Shown here in pieces: positions 44,086 to 53,504 of a stretch of 54,621 bases of DNA. The notes below the pieces were generated by a model that did no database searches, was not told the origin of the DNA, and was given only the letters and a program-made list of their open reading frames with translations. The position numbers and the translations under genes were made by a program. Origin of the DNA: Mageeibacillus sp. UBA3781 (lineage in GTDB: Bacteria > Bacillota > Clostridia > Saccharofermentanales > Saccharofermentanaceae); assembly GCA_002368805.1 (NCBI GenBank), contig DFFH01000117.1, positions 22,129 through 76,749 on the forward strand, given 5' to 3'. Each line of letters starts with the position of its first letter. Position 1 is the stretch's first letter.

Positions 44086-45324
44086 TCAGGAATTCTTCTT
44101 GTTATAACGCACAGATTCATACAGGGAGGTCAGTTCGGAGATGGACGGATCTCCCTTTTCTTTGATCTGCTGCTCGATCTGACGTGGAGAAGTACCCTTC
44201 TTGACGGTGATGCCTTTTCGGATGGCGCGGGTAACGGTGTTATAGTACTGCTTTCGTATCTTTCCTTCGTAGCCTTCTCCAAAATCGAGGTGCTTGCCGG
44301 AAATCTTTTTTGCCTTTGGAACTTCTTCGATGATGTCGATGACGGCGTCATTTCTCTCGATGACTTTTTCGGATCCTTCCGCCAGCTGGAAACGCCTGAT
44401 CAGACGGCGGATGGCGTTGATCACGATGAAGAAGAGAAGGAGCGCGATAGCGACGATGATGATGATCGTGATGATCATGGATGCATCCGACGGCTCATAA
44501 TTCTCGGCATCCGGCTGTACCAGTTCCGCGCCGTGATTATTGTATTCGCTGCCACTGCCATGGGCCCATTTGTTCAAAAGATTCAAGATGTATCCGAGGA
44601 AGGAAAATACGGCTCCGATGACTCCCTGGATGAAAGCGGAGATCGTCTCGACCGGCATGAAAAGAAGAAGGATCAGCGCGAACATGATGCCGCCGAAAAT
44701 CAGGAAGATCGAGTAGTGATTCTGGCTTTTCATGCTCTTGATCGGCTGCGTGGAAGAGTGCAGGTTATGGTAATACTTGGTGTCGAATACATCCAGCTGT
44801 CTGGCGGCAAAGTGCAGGACTACGAGCATGATCGAATCCAGAAGGATGTAGAAGGTCTTGCCGGTAGCGCCCATGACGACCAGAGTGAAGATGAGTACGG
44901 AGTGGACAGAAAGGAAGACGACCAGGTTATCGAAAAGAATATGCCGGGTCTTCTTGGAGTAGCGGTATGTCATGGAATGAATGAAAAGCGCAAATACGCA
45001 TGTTCCCATGAAAATCGTGGCGCCGAGGAGTTCCGGTGTCCCGTCCAGAATATAGTAATAGTACAGGGCAAGATAGAGAGCTCCGGCGATGAAGTGGGAA
45101 GCGATCATCAGGAACTGCGGGATACGAAGCCTGCGGAGAAAAACAAATGCCACGCTGACGAAGGTAAGGGTGCAGAGATGTCTATAGGAAAGTGCGGATA
45201 CCGTGAAATAGACAAGACCGATGACGGCAACGGAAATGACCGAGAAGCAGACCATCAGCGAACTCATGATATCTATGACAAGGTAGTCGGAGACAAACCG
45301 GCTTTTCTTCGTTTTATCGGTCAT
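44086..45324 (-). CDS. Polytopic membrane protein with DUF4129-like C-terminus
   Basis: 412 residues with about seven hydrophobic helices (five in the first 170 residues, then one at about 205-225 and one near 285-305). The cytoplasmic C-terminus reads YNTVTRAIRKGITVKKG then TSPRQIEQQI and LTSLYESVRYN, a DUF4129 pattern. It is the last of three minus-strand genes with DUF58 and MoxR, a set common in bacteria and often linked to a transglutaminase; no transglutaminase domain is visible. It overlaps the DUF58 gene by 11 bases. Confidence 0.8.
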   Translation of the reverse strand: MTDKTKKSRFVSDYLVIDIMSSLMVCFSVISVAVIGLVYFTVSALSYRHLCTLTFVSVAFVFLRRLRIPQFLMIASHFIAGALYLALYYYYILDGTPELLGATIFMGTCVFALFIHSMTYRYSKKTRHILFDNLVVFLSVHSVLIFTLVVMGATGKTFYILLDSIMLVVLHFAARQLDVFDTKYYHNLHSSTQPIKSMKSQNHYSIFLIFGGIMFALILLLFMPVETISAFIQGVIGAVFSFLGYILNLLNKWAHGSGSEYNNHGAELVQPDAENYEPSDASMIITIIIIVAIALLLFFIVINAIRRLIRRFQLAEGSEKVIERNDAVIDIIEEVPKAKKISGKHLDFGEGYEGKIRKQYYNTVTRAIRKGITVKKGTSPRQIEQQIKEKGDPSISELTSLYESVRYNKKNS

Positions 45325-46447
45325 TTCCTTTTACCTCCCATCTCATAAAGTTGGATCGGAGATCAGTCTCTATCTCGGGCATCGCGGTCGTATGGTAGCA
45401 CGGCCAGACCCATAAAAGGGACGGGCGCTTGCGCTTTAGGCTCAGAAGGATCGGACGGAAGATGGTATCGTACTTCGGTGAGATCACGACGATATAATCA
45501 TTTGCGCCTGTGCTCGGAAGAAATTCATCGACAAGCTCGGCAAAAGGAATGACCCCGGAAGCGATATCGATCCTGGCCAGTGCCAGACCTCTTCGGAAAT
45601 TATCACTGTCATCTGCTGCGAGTGCATCAATGACGGTGCTTCCGGTGATCGCATCCTTTCCGTTTGTGAAGATCTGGGAAGGGATGCCTAAGGAATTCAG
45701 TTCGTATGTGTAGGAATAGGCAAGGCTGATGGCCTTTTCCAGAAGTGCCTGGGATTCTTTCGAATTATAGAACTCGAGGTTGAGAAAGATCGAGACCTGC
45801 CTGGTGGAGGTGGATGCATTCTGGTTGACCATAAAATCACCGGCTTTGGCCGTTGCTGTCCAGTTGATCGACCGCATCGGATCCCAGGGCTGGTATTCAC
45901 GGATCCCCGAGAAGGAGAACGGATCGGTAAGAAGTGTTCTTCTCTGGATAACATCGCTGAAGGTGATCGAAAGAAGAGTCTGCATGTCCGGAAGCGGGAT
46001 CAGTTCCGGAAGGATCGTGATGCTGGCATCGTTAGCAAAGGTGCGCGTGATCTTCTCCATCAGAAGAACATCGGATGTTGTGAGATTTACACGGACGAAA
46101 GAATAGTATCCGCGCTTGGCGCACTTTACCTTGATGCGCCTTGTATGACGGGAATTCGGCTTCATCGTGAGCATGTCTTCACGATAGACCAGATCCGACA
46201 GCGTCGAGTTGGTCATATCCAGAAAAATCAGTGATGTCGGCGACTCAAACTTCAGGATGACAAAAGGAAGAGGCAGCTTCTTATTATTCTCGGCCACCTC
46301 AATAACCTCGATCACTTCTCCGAAGGCGGCCACAGGCTTGGAAAAAGACACGTCAAGAGTAAGATCATCCAGCGCATGACTGCGGTAGTAGATCAGCTCG
46401 GCAATTGCCAGAATGGCCAGAAGGATTAGAAAAACGATTAGTTTCAT
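45314..46447 (-). CDS. DUF58 domain protein
   Basis: 377 residues with an N-terminal membrane helix. The DUF58 signature is GIREYQPWDPMRSINWTATA followed by VNQNASTSTRQVSIFLNL, and a von Willebrand A-like fold follows. These proteins work with MoxR AAA+ ATPases, perhaps as chaperone substrates or adaptors. It overlaps the MoxR gene by four bases. Confidence 0.9.
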   Translation of the reverse strand: MKLIVFLILLAILAIAELIYYRSHALDDLTLDVSFSKPVAAFGEVIEVIEVAENNKKLPLPFVILKFESPTSLIFLDMTNSTLSDLVYREDMLTMKPNSRHTRRIKVKCAKRGYYSFVRVNLTTSDVLLMEKITRTFANDASITILPELIPLPDMQTLLSITFSDVIQRRTLLTDPFSFSGIREYQPWDPMRSINWTATAKAGDFMVNQNASTSTRQVSIFLNLEFYNSKESQALLEKAISLAYSYTYELNSLGIPSQIFTNGKDAITGSTVIDALAADDSDNFRRGLALARIDIASGVIPFAELVDEFLPSTGANDYIVVISPKYDTIFRPILLSLKRKRPSLLWVWPCYHTTAMPEIETDLRSNFMRWEVKGNDR

Positions 46448-47436
46448 TTATTCGAAAAATCTTCCGTAGGACAGGGAACGGTCTCCAAAATGGATTGGAG
46501 TACCGAAGATGCGTGAGCATGCTGAGTCTGGATACCTCCGTCCCTGTTGAGTGAGCCGGAAGCGTGCATGGAGAGACGGTGGGCAAGGACCGGAACAGCC
46601 AGCTCCTTGATATCGTCCGGAGTCACAAAGGATCTGCCGGAAAGAAGGGCAAGTGCTTTTGCCGCGGAAACCAGCGCCAGAAGAGCACGGGGGCTCGCTC
46701 CGATCCGTACTTCGCGGGAATTTCTTGTGGCTTCCACGATCGCGGTGGCGTAATCGTAGATACAGTCTGCCACATATATTTCTTTTGCTTCTTTCTGCAT
46801 GGAGAGCAGCTCATCCGGAGATGCCACGGATTCCAGTGTGGTGAGAGGATCCTCGGTAGCGTAGCGCTTTAGGATCTCGATACTCTCTTCATGTGTCGGA
46901 TAGTCCATGGAGAGCATCAGCAGGAAACGGTCCAGCTGGGCTTCCGGAAGTGCAAAAGTACCCTGGGATTCGATCGGGTTCTGTGTCGCAATAACGAGGA
47001 ACGGCGGCGGAAGAAGGCGTGTCTCGCCATCGACGGTGACCTGCTTTTCTTCCATGCACTCGAGAAGTGAAGACTGTGTTCTCGCTGTGGCACGGTTGAT
47101 CTCGTCCGCCAGAAGGATATTCGTAAAGATCGGACCCGGACGGAATACGAACTGGTCGGCGCTCCTGTCAAAATAGTGGATACCCGTAAGGTCTGAAGGC
47201 AGAAGGTCGATCGTAAACTGGACACGCTTAAAATCCAGGTCTAGAGACTGGGCAAGTGCTCTGGCGGTCTTCGTCTTACCGGTACCCGGAACGTCCTCGA
47301 GAAGCACGTGTCCGCCAGTCAGAAGAGCGACCATGAGAAGCTTGATCTGCTTGTCCTTGCCTACGATAACTTTGTTTACGTTGCTGATGATCTTGGAGGC
47401 GGCTTCTTTCGCCGCGGTGTTCTGTGTACCTGACAT
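46444..47436 (-). CDS. MoxR family AAA+ ATPase
   Basis: 330 residues. Walker A: LLEDVPGTGKTKTARAL. Walker B region: NILLADEINRATARTQSSLLE. Sensor 1: LVIATQNPIESQGTF; arginine-finger region: LPEAQLDRFLL; sensor 2: GASPRALLALVSAAKALA. The first gene of the minus-strand trio. In this family the ATPase is thought to remodel or insert partner proteins, here DUF58 and DUF4129 members. Confidence 0.95.
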   Translation of the reverse strand: MSGTQNTAAKEAASKIISNVNKVIVGKDKQIKLLMVALLTGGHVLLEDVPGTGKTKTARALAQSLDLDFKRVQFTIDLLPSDLTGIHYFDRSADQFVFRPGPIFTNILLADEINRATARTQSSLLECMEEKQVTVDGETRLLPPPFLVIATQNPIESQGTFALPEAQLDRFLLMLSMDYPTHEESIEILKRYATEDPLTTLESVASPDELLSMQKEAKEIYVADCIYDYATAIVEATRNSREVRIGASPRALLALVSAAKALALLSGRSFVTPDDIKELAVPVLAHRLSMHASGSLNRDGGIQTQHAHASSVLQSILETVPCPTEDFSNK

Positions 47437-47664
47437 AAATACCCCCGAGTCAAGGTGTCTGCACCGAATATACTGAAAATGCGACGGAATCTATATCATA
47501 AAGGTAAGAATAATGACAGAAATCCCAACGTTTTTTCTTATTATACATTATATTAGGCACTTTGTCAGTTGACACTTTACCCCCTGAAAACTATTATAAT
47601 AAGACCGATATTATGGACTAATTGTGTAGAAAAATCGGTATCAAATGTTTTAGGAGGGATCAAT
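47437..47664. other. Divergent spacer between MoxR and XRE-cupin genes
   Basis: 228 bases, AT-rich. It contains ATTATA-type hexamers that could serve the minus-strand MoxR transcript (no good -35 found), and the plus-strand promoter at 47569-47597. Confidence 0.5.
47569..47597 (+). promoter_or_regulatory. Promoter of the XRE-cupin operon with overlapping inverted repeat
   Basis: TTGACA (47569-47574) and TATTAT (47592-47597) are 17 bases apart; an overlapping TATAAT lies at 47595-47600. GTCA-GT-TGAC (47564-47573) overlaps the -35 and could be an operator, possibly for the encoded regulator itself. Confidence 0.7.
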
Positions 47665-48228
47665 ATGACAGATCAGTTGCGTCAGATCGGCGAACGTATC
47701 GCAGCACTTCGCGAGATTGAAGAGATCGATGTGAAGACCATGGCTGCAAGATGCGAAATGTCCGAAGAGGATTACATTCTTTACGAAGAAGGAAAGAAAG
47801 ATTTTTCCGTCTCTTTTCTTAATAATGTGGCGGTGATCCTGGGCGTCGATATGGTCGATCTTATGGTCGGAGACTCACCTAAACTTTCTATAGCATGTGT
47901 CGTCCGCAAGGGCGAGGGATTTGAAATTGACCGCCGTGCGGCATATAACTATAAACATTTAGCATTTACATTTAGAAAAAAGATCGCGGAGCCGTTCTAT
48001 GTAACGGTTGAACCGAATGATATCGATAAGCCGACCCAGCATGCCCATGAGGGACAGGAGTTCGACTATGTACTCGAAGGTTCGATGACTTTCTTCATCG
48101 GCGATATCGTATATGAATTGAGTGAAGGCGACAGCGTGTACTTCAATTCCGATATACCGCATGCTATGAAGGCGACTAACGGGAAGCCGTGTAAATTCCT
48201 GGCGATCGTAATGAAAGGGGATATTTGA
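47665..48228 (+). CDS. XRE-family transcriptional regulator with C-terminal cupin
   Basis: 187 residues. The N-terminal about 65 residues form an XRE-type helix-turn-helix (IGERIAALREIEEIDVKTMA, then MSEEDYILYEEGK). The C-terminal about 75 residues form a cupin_2 barrel (HAHEGQEFDYVLEGSMTFFI and LSEGDSVYFNSDIPHAM), which usually senses a small molecule. ATG 47665 follows TAGGAGGG. It lies three bases before an acyl-CoA synthetase gene, so it probably controls that gene in response to a carboxylate or its CoA ester (inference). Confidence 0.9.
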   Translation: MTDQLRQIGERIAALREIEEIDVKTMAARCEMSEEDYILYEEGKKDFSVSFLNNVAVILGVDMVDLMVGDSPKLSIACVVRKGEGFEIDRRAAYNYKHLAFTFRKKIAEPFYVTVEPNDIDKPTQHAHEGQEFDYVLEGSMTFFIGDIVYELSEGDSVYFNSDIPHAMKATNGKPCKFLAIVMKGDI

Positions 48229-48231
48229 TCC

Positions 48232-49929
48232 GTGGCCATATATGAAGAATTTGTGGGTAGAAACAGAGATGATTTCGTTACCCTCGATGATCTGCAAAAG
48301 AACTATAAAGTAACGTATCCGGAAACATTTAACTTCGCGTACGATGTAATGGATAAGATCGCAGAGAGAACACCGGACAAGCCGGCGATCCTCTGGGTAA
48401 GTAAACATAACGAAGAGAAGAGATTTACTTTCGGTGATGTAAGAAAGTATTCCAATATGACAGCCAACTTCTTTAAGAGCCAGGGCATCAAGAAGGGCGA
48501 CCGTGTCCTCCTGGTACTCAAGAGAGGCTACCAGTTCTGGTTCTCGGTACTGGCACTCCACAAGATCGGTGCCGTTACCGTTATGGCAACAAACCAGCTG
48601 ATGGCGAAAGACTACGTCTATCGTATCAACAGCGCGCACATCAAGATGGCGGTCATCACCGGTGATGACGACTGCACCGAGAGATTTGATGAGGATATGG
48701 ACCAGTACGATCACGAGGTCATCCGCTGCGTTACCTGGGGTAAGAAGAAGGAAGGCTGGATCGACTTTGATGCGGAAGTGGCTAAGCAGAGCGATGAGTG
48801 GACACGTCCGACCGGTGCGGAGGGAACGGTAGCGACCGACCCGATGCTGATGTGCTTCAGCTCCGGTACGACCGGTTATCCGAAGATGGTTCTTCACGAC
48901 CATACTCTGCCGCTCGGTCACCTCTTTACCGGTGTATTCTGGCACAGAGTAGAAGATGGCAAGCTTCACTTCACCATCTCCGATACCGGCTGGATGAAGT
49001 GCATGTGGGGTAAGTTCTACGGACAGTGGTTCGGCGAGGCGACCCTCTTCATCTATGACTTTGATAAATTCAACGGCGCGGATATCTTAAAGAAGATCTG
49101 TGACTACAAGATCACGACCTTCTGCGCTCCGCCGACGATGTACCGCTTCATGATCAAGGAGAGCTTCGAGGGCTACGACTTTTCTCACCTCAAGCACTGC
49201 TGCACGGCAGGTGAGGCCCTGAACCCTGAAGTATATAACCAGTGGCTGAAGAACACAGGCTGCAAGATCTACGAGGGATTCGGCCAGTCTGAAACATCCG
49301 TTGTCTGCGGCACTTACTTCCCGTGGGTACTGCCGAGAACCGGTTCTATGGGTTATCCGGTACCGGGTTTCCATGTAGCTGTTGTCGATCCGGACGGTAA
49401 TGAGTGCCCGACCGGTGTGACCGGCGAGATCTGCATCAGAACTTCCGAAGAATACGGCGGACGTCCGGTAGGTCTTCTCCTCCGTTATGAAGAGAATCCG
49501 GAGGCTATGGCGAAGTCCTGGCACGACGGCCTGTATCACACAGGTGATACTGCATACCGCGATGAGCTCGGGTTCCTGTGGTATGTCGGACGTGTCGATG
49601 ACGTTATCAAGTCTTCCGGTTACCGTATCGGACCTTTCGAGGTCGAGAGTGCTCTGATGGAGCATCCGGCTGTTCTCGAGTGCGCTGTTACCGGTGTTCC
49701 GGATCCGGTCAGAGGTTTTGCCGTTAAGGCGACCATCGTTCTGGCCAAGGGCTACGAGCCTTCTGAAGAACTGACTAAGACACTTCAGAACCACGTAAAG
49801 AAAACAACGGCACCGTATAAGTATCCGCGTGTCGTCGAGTACGTCGATGAACTTCCGAAGACCACATCCGGTAAGATCAAGCGTGCGGATATTAGAAAGA
49901 AAGATATCGAAAAGCTGGAGGCAAAATAA
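48232..49929 (+). CDS. AMP-forming acyl-CoA synthetase (acetyl/medium-chain type)
   Basis: 565 residues of the ANL adenylate-forming superfamily. The P-loop-like motif is MCFSSGTTGYPKMVLHDHT. Others are YEGFGQSETSVVCG, YHTGDTAYRDELG, GRVDDVIKSSGYRIGPFEVE, and the catalytic Lys near the end in LPKTTSGKIKR. It activates a carboxylate with ATP and CoA; the chain length cannot be read safely. The start is GTG 48232, with AGGGG upstream at long spacing. Its stop overlaps the valS ATG by one base. Confidence 0.9.
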   Translation: MAIYEEFVGRNRDDFVTLDDLQKNYKVTYPETFNFAYDVMDKIAERTPDKPAILWVSKHNEEKRFTFGDVRKYSNMTANFFKSQGIKKGDRVLLVLKRGYQFWFSVLALHKIGAVTVMATNQLMAKDYVYRINSAHIKMAVITGDDDCTERFDEDMDQYDHEVIRCVTWGKKKEGWIDFDAEVAKQSDEWTRPTGAEGTVATDPMLMCFSSGTTGYPKMVLHDHTLPLGHLFTGVFWHRVEDGKLHFTISDTGWMKCMWGKFYGQWFGEATLFIYDFDKFNGADILKKICDYKITTFCAPPTMYRFMIKESFEGYDFSHLKHCCTAGEALNPEVYNQWLKNTGCKIYEGFGQSETSVVCGTYFPWVLPRTGSMGYPVPGFHVAVVDPDGNECPTGVTGEICIRTSEEYGGRPVGLLLRYEENPEAMAKSWHDGLYHTGDTAYRDELGFLWYVGRVDDVIKSSGYRIGPFEVESALMEHPAVLECAVTGVPDPVRGFAVKATIVLAKGYEPSEELTKTLQNHVKKTTAPYKYPRVVEYVDELPKTTSGKIKRADIRKKDIEKLEAK

Positions 49930-52583
49930 TGGGACGGACAGATAACATCAGTAAGGCTTTTGACCCGAAAGAGGCCGAGAGCAGACTCTATTCGGAGTGG
50001 ATGAATAAAGGATATTTCAAACCCTCGGGCGATAAGACGAAAGATTCTTTCTGCATCGTTATGCCGCCGCCGAATATCACGGGCCAGCTCCATATGGGAC
50101 ATGCGCTGGATAATACACTTCAGGATATCCTCGTCCGTTATAAGAGAATGAAGGGCTTTGATACACTTTGGGTTCCGGGTACGGATCACGCATCGATTGC
50201 AACCGAAGCTAGGATCGTGGCGACGATGAAAGAAGAGGGCCTTACGAAGGACGACCTCGGAAGAGACAAATTCCTCGAACGTGCCTGGGAATGGAAGAAA
50301 CAGTACGGCGGACGTATTGTTGAGCAGCTCAAGAAGATCGGTTCTTCCTGTGACTGGGATCACGAGCGCTTCACTATGGACGAAGGCTGTTCCGAAGCAG
50401 TAAAAGAGGTATTTATCAAGTACTATAACGAAGGCTTGATCTATCGTGGCGAACGCATCATCAACTGGTGCCCGAAATGCCTGACTTCGATCTCCAATGC
50501 CGAAGTTGAATATGAAGACCAGCAGGGCTCCTTCTGGCACCTTAGATATCCTTTCGAGGATGCTTCCGGATATCTGGAGCTGGCAACGACCCGTCCGGAA
50601 ACGCTCCTCGGTGATACTGCGGTTGCCGTTAACCCGAAAGATGAGCGCTATAAGGATGTTGTCGGAAAGATGCTCGTTCTCCCGCTCGTCGGAAGAAAGA
50701 TCCCTGTTATTGCAGACAGTTATGTTGATATCGAGTTCGGTACCGGTGTTGTTAAGATCACACCTGCACACGACCCGAATGACTTTGAGGTAGGCCTCCG
50801 CCATAACCTCGAGGTGATCACTGTCCTTACTGAGGATGCCAAGATCACAGAGGATTATCCGAAGTATGCCGGTATGGACCGTTATGAAGCAAGAAAAGCG
50901 ATCGTTAAGGATCTCGAAGAGGGCGGATTCCTCATCAAGGTCGAGCCGCATGCCCATAATGTAGGTACCTGCTACCGCTGCGGTACGACAGTTGAACCTC
51001 GTGTTTCCCTGCAGTGGTTCGTTAAGATGAAGACTCTGGCAGAGCCGGCGATCGAAGCTGTACGCTCCGGCAAGACCAAGTTCGTTCCGGAAAGATTTGA
51101 TAAGAACTACTTCAACTGGATGGAAGACATCCGTGACTGGTGTATCTCCCGTCAGCTGTGGTGGGGTCACCGTATCCCGGCATTCTACTGCGATGACTGC
51201 GGCGAACTCGTTGTAACCAAAGATGCTTCTGCAGTATGCCCGAAGTGCGGAAAGCCGATGCGTCAGGATCCGGATACTCTGGATACCTGGTTCTCTTCAG
51301 CACTGTGGCCGTTCTCCACGCTCGGCTGGCCGAACGAGACAGAAGACCTGAAGCGTTATTATCCGACAAATACACTCGTTACCGGTTATGACATCATTAC
51401 CTTCTGGGTATCCCGTATGATCGTTGCCGGCTGTGCCCATATGAAGCAGACTCCTTTCGATACAGTCCTGATCCACGGTCTTGTCCGTGACTCCCAGGGC
51501 AGAAAGATGAGTAAGTCTCTGGGTAACGGTATCGATCCTCTCGAGATCATCGACCAGTTCGGTGCGGATGCACTGCGTTATGCGCTCGTTACCGGTAATG
51601 CTCCGGGTAATGACCAGCGTTTCCAGCAGGATAAGATCGAGGCCGGCAGAAACTTCGGTAATAAGATCTGGAATGCGATGAAGTTCGTCCTGATGAACTG
51701 CGAAGAGGATCTTTCTTTCGATGATGTGGATCCTTCCAAGTTTACGCTGGAGGATAAGTGGATCCTTTCCCGTATGAACCAGGTCATCAAGGAAGTTACC
51801 GATAACTTCGATAACTACGAGTTCGGTGTGGCTCTGTCCAAGATCAACTCTTTCATCTGGGAAGAATACTGCGACTGGTATATCGAGATCGCGAAGTCCC
51901 GTCTTTTCGATAAGGAATGTGCAACCAGAAAAGAAGCACAGTTCATCTTAAATGATGTCCTCGGCAGATCCATGCAGCTGCTGCATCCTTTCATGCCGTT
52001 CCTGACAGAAGAGGTCTATAGATATCTGGTACTTACGGCGAAGAAAGATTCCATCATGATCTCTTCCTGGCCGGAATACCGTGAAAACGAAGTCTTCCTG
52101 CAGGAAGAAAAGCAGATGGAGATCCTGATGGATGCGATCCGTTCGATCCGTAATGTGAGAACGGATATGGGTGTTATCCCGTCCCGTAAGATCGGTATGA
52201 TCCTCGTTTCCTCGGATGCGAAGAACCGTGCGATGTTCGTGGATGGTAAGGCATTCCTCGAGCGTCTGGCCAATGTAACCGAAGTGGAAACAAAGGAGAC
52301 CAAGGAAGGTATCCCGGATACGGCGGTGGCATGCGTATGCTCTGCCGGTGAGATCTATATCCCGCTTGAAGACCTGATCGATATCGACAAGGAACTCGAA
52401 CGTCTCGGAAAAGAGAAAGAGAGACTCGAAGGTGAGATGAAGCGTGTAAACGCGAAACTGGCGAACGAAGAGTTTGTCAAGAAAGCACCGGAAAAGGTCA
52501 TCAACGCGGAGAGAGAGAAGCAGGCCAAGTATCAGGAGATGCTGGATAACGTTCTTTCAAGAATCGATGCACTGAAAAAATAA
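49929..52583 (+). CDS. valS: Valyl-tRNA synthetase
   Basis: 884 residues. Motifs: the HIGH-type PNITGQLHMGHALDN, the editing domain with ATTRPETLLGDTAVAV, DPDTLDTWFSSALWP, and RKMSKSLGNG. A C-terminal coiled coil (IDKELERLGKEKERLEGE) is typical of ValRS. Four Cys in YCDDCGELV and CPKCGKP form a zinc knuckle. No T-box leader is present; expression seems to come from the XRE-cupin promoter upstream. Confidence 0.97.
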   Translation: MGRTDNISKAFDPKEAESRLYSEWMNKGYFKPSGDKTKDSFCIVMPPPNITGQLHMGHALDNTLQDILVRYKRMKGFDTLWVPGTDHASIATEARIVATMKEEGLTKDDLGRDKFLERAWEWKKQYGGRIVEQLKKIGSSCDWDHERFTMDEGCSEAVKEVFIKYYNEGLIYRGERIINWCPKCLTSISNAEVEYEDQQGSFWHLRYPFEDASGYLELATTRPETLLGDTAVAVNPKDERYKDVVGKMLVLPLVGRKIPVIADSYVDIEFGTGVVKITPAHDPNDFEVGLRHNLEVITVLTEDAKITEDYPKYAGMDRYEARKAIVKDLEEGGFLIKVEPHAHNVGTCYRCGTTVEPRVSLQWFVKMKTLAEPAIEAVRSGKTKFVPERFDKNYFNWMEDIRDWCISRQLWWGHRIPAFYCDDCGELVVTKDASAVCPKCGKPMRQDPDTLDTWFSSALWPFSTLGWPNETEDLKRYYPTNTLVTGYDIITFWVSRMIVAGCAHMKQTPFDTVLIHGLVRDSQGRKMSKSLGNGIDPLEIIDQFGADALRYALVTGNAPGNDQRFQQDKIEAGRNFGNKIWNAMKFVLMNCEEDLSFDDVDPSKFTLEDKWILSRMNQVIKEVTDNFDNYEFGVALSKINSFIWEEYCDWYIEIAKSRLFDKECATRKEAQFILNDVLGRSMQLLHPFMPFLTEEVYRYLVLTAKKDSIMISSWPEYRENEVFLQEEKQMEILMDAIRSIRNVRTDMGVIPSRKIGMILVSSDAKNRAMFVDGKAFLERLANVTEVETKETKEGIPDTAVACVCSAGEIYIPLEDLIDIDKELERLGKEKERLEGEMKRVNAKLANEEFVKKAPEKVINAEREKQAKYQEMLDNVLSRIDALKK

Positions 52584-52603
52584 ATAGGTTCGGAGGGTTA
52601 TTT

Positions 52604-53386
52604 ATGAGCGAAGTTGAAGAGAAGAACTTAGAGATCTCTCAGGAAGAACTGGATAAACTGCCAAAGGACACAGTCCACTGTTTTCCGGCTTCCAAGACGC
52701 AGATCCTGAAAAGAAGGATCATCTGCCTGATCATAGCGGCTCTTGATGCAGCCGCTGCCGGTTATCTCCTGGCAGGTAAAACTGATCCGGGTCCGCTCCT
52801 GTGGTGTGTATTCGGCGCGATCATGCTCATCTGCATCGTCGTATTCATCCACACGTTCGTTATTGCGAAGTACCGTGTAGCGATGGACTATCAGAAGAAC
52901 GAGGTGGCACTGCGCTACATGTTCAATAAGATCACGATCCCGTTTGATTCCTTTGATGCCAGAGAAGGTGCTGCAGACCGTGCTACACAGCTTCTGCAGA
53001 ACTCCACACTCGGTGCGAATATGGTAAAGGCGGATTATCTGGTACTCGATAACGTGTATGAGGAAGTCTGCTATCAGACATCATCGAAGGATCTTGCTTC
53101 GAAAGAAGACTTTGACATGCTGGCAAAAGAGGCAAAACTGGTTTCTTCCGTCTATAAGGCAAAAGAAAAGTACGATGCCCTGAATGTGGATGAGAACGAT
53201 AGCAAGAAGGATTCCAAGGACGATACCGTGGATCTGGTAAAAGAGGCTATTAAGGAAGAAAAGGCAGAAAAAGCCGAGAAAGCTGCAGAAGAAGCTGCTG
53301 AAGCCATAAAAGCGGATGCGGAAGAAGCAGTGGAAGAGGTCAAAGAAGAGATTTCGTCCGAGAAGAAGGACAGCGGGGAGAAGTAA
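52604..53386 (+). CDS. Membrane protein with charged C-terminal tail, unknown function
   Basis: 260 residues. The N-terminal cytoplasmic segment is followed by two membrane helices (about 38-56 and 66-88). A soluble domain (90-200) comes next, then a low-complexity Lys/Glu/Ala tail (210-260) that is probably a coiled coil. No family is recognised. It starts 20 bases after valS with CGGAGG before the ATG. Confidence 0.75.
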   Translation: MSEVEEKNLEISQEELDKLPKDTVHCFPASKTQILKRRIICLIIAALDAAAAGYLLAGKTDPGPLLWCVFGAIMLICIVVFIHTFVIAKYRVAMDYQKNEVALRYMFNKITIPFDSFDAREGAADRATQLLQNSTLGANMVKADYLVLDNVYEEVCYQTSSKDLASKEDFDMLAKEAKLVSSVYKAKEKYDALNVDENDSKKDSKDDTVDLVKEAIKEEKAEKAEKAAEEAAEAIKADAEEAVEEVKEEISSEKKDSGEK

Positions 53387-53417
53387 GTCAAAGCGAACTG
53401 ATCTTTAGTTTCTGTAA

Positions 53418-53446
53418 TTGACGAAAGACACTTCTGCTCGTAAAAT
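53418..53446 (+). promoter_or_regulatory. Promoter of the aldolase gene
   Basis: TTGACG (53418-53423) and TAAAAT (53441-53446) are exactly 17 bases apart. The start is near 53453, giving a leader of about 50 bases with an AAAGGAG ribosome site. Confidence 0.8.
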
Positions 53447-53504
53447 AAGGTTTGGTGAAAATTTATTTTCATATATAACAAATAACACAAAGGAGAACAT
53501 ACTT

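Noticed and set aside
47437..47664. T-box riboswitch for valS
   Set aside because: Neither the T-box sequence nor a specifier stem is visible; the 228-base spacer holds only promoter elements.
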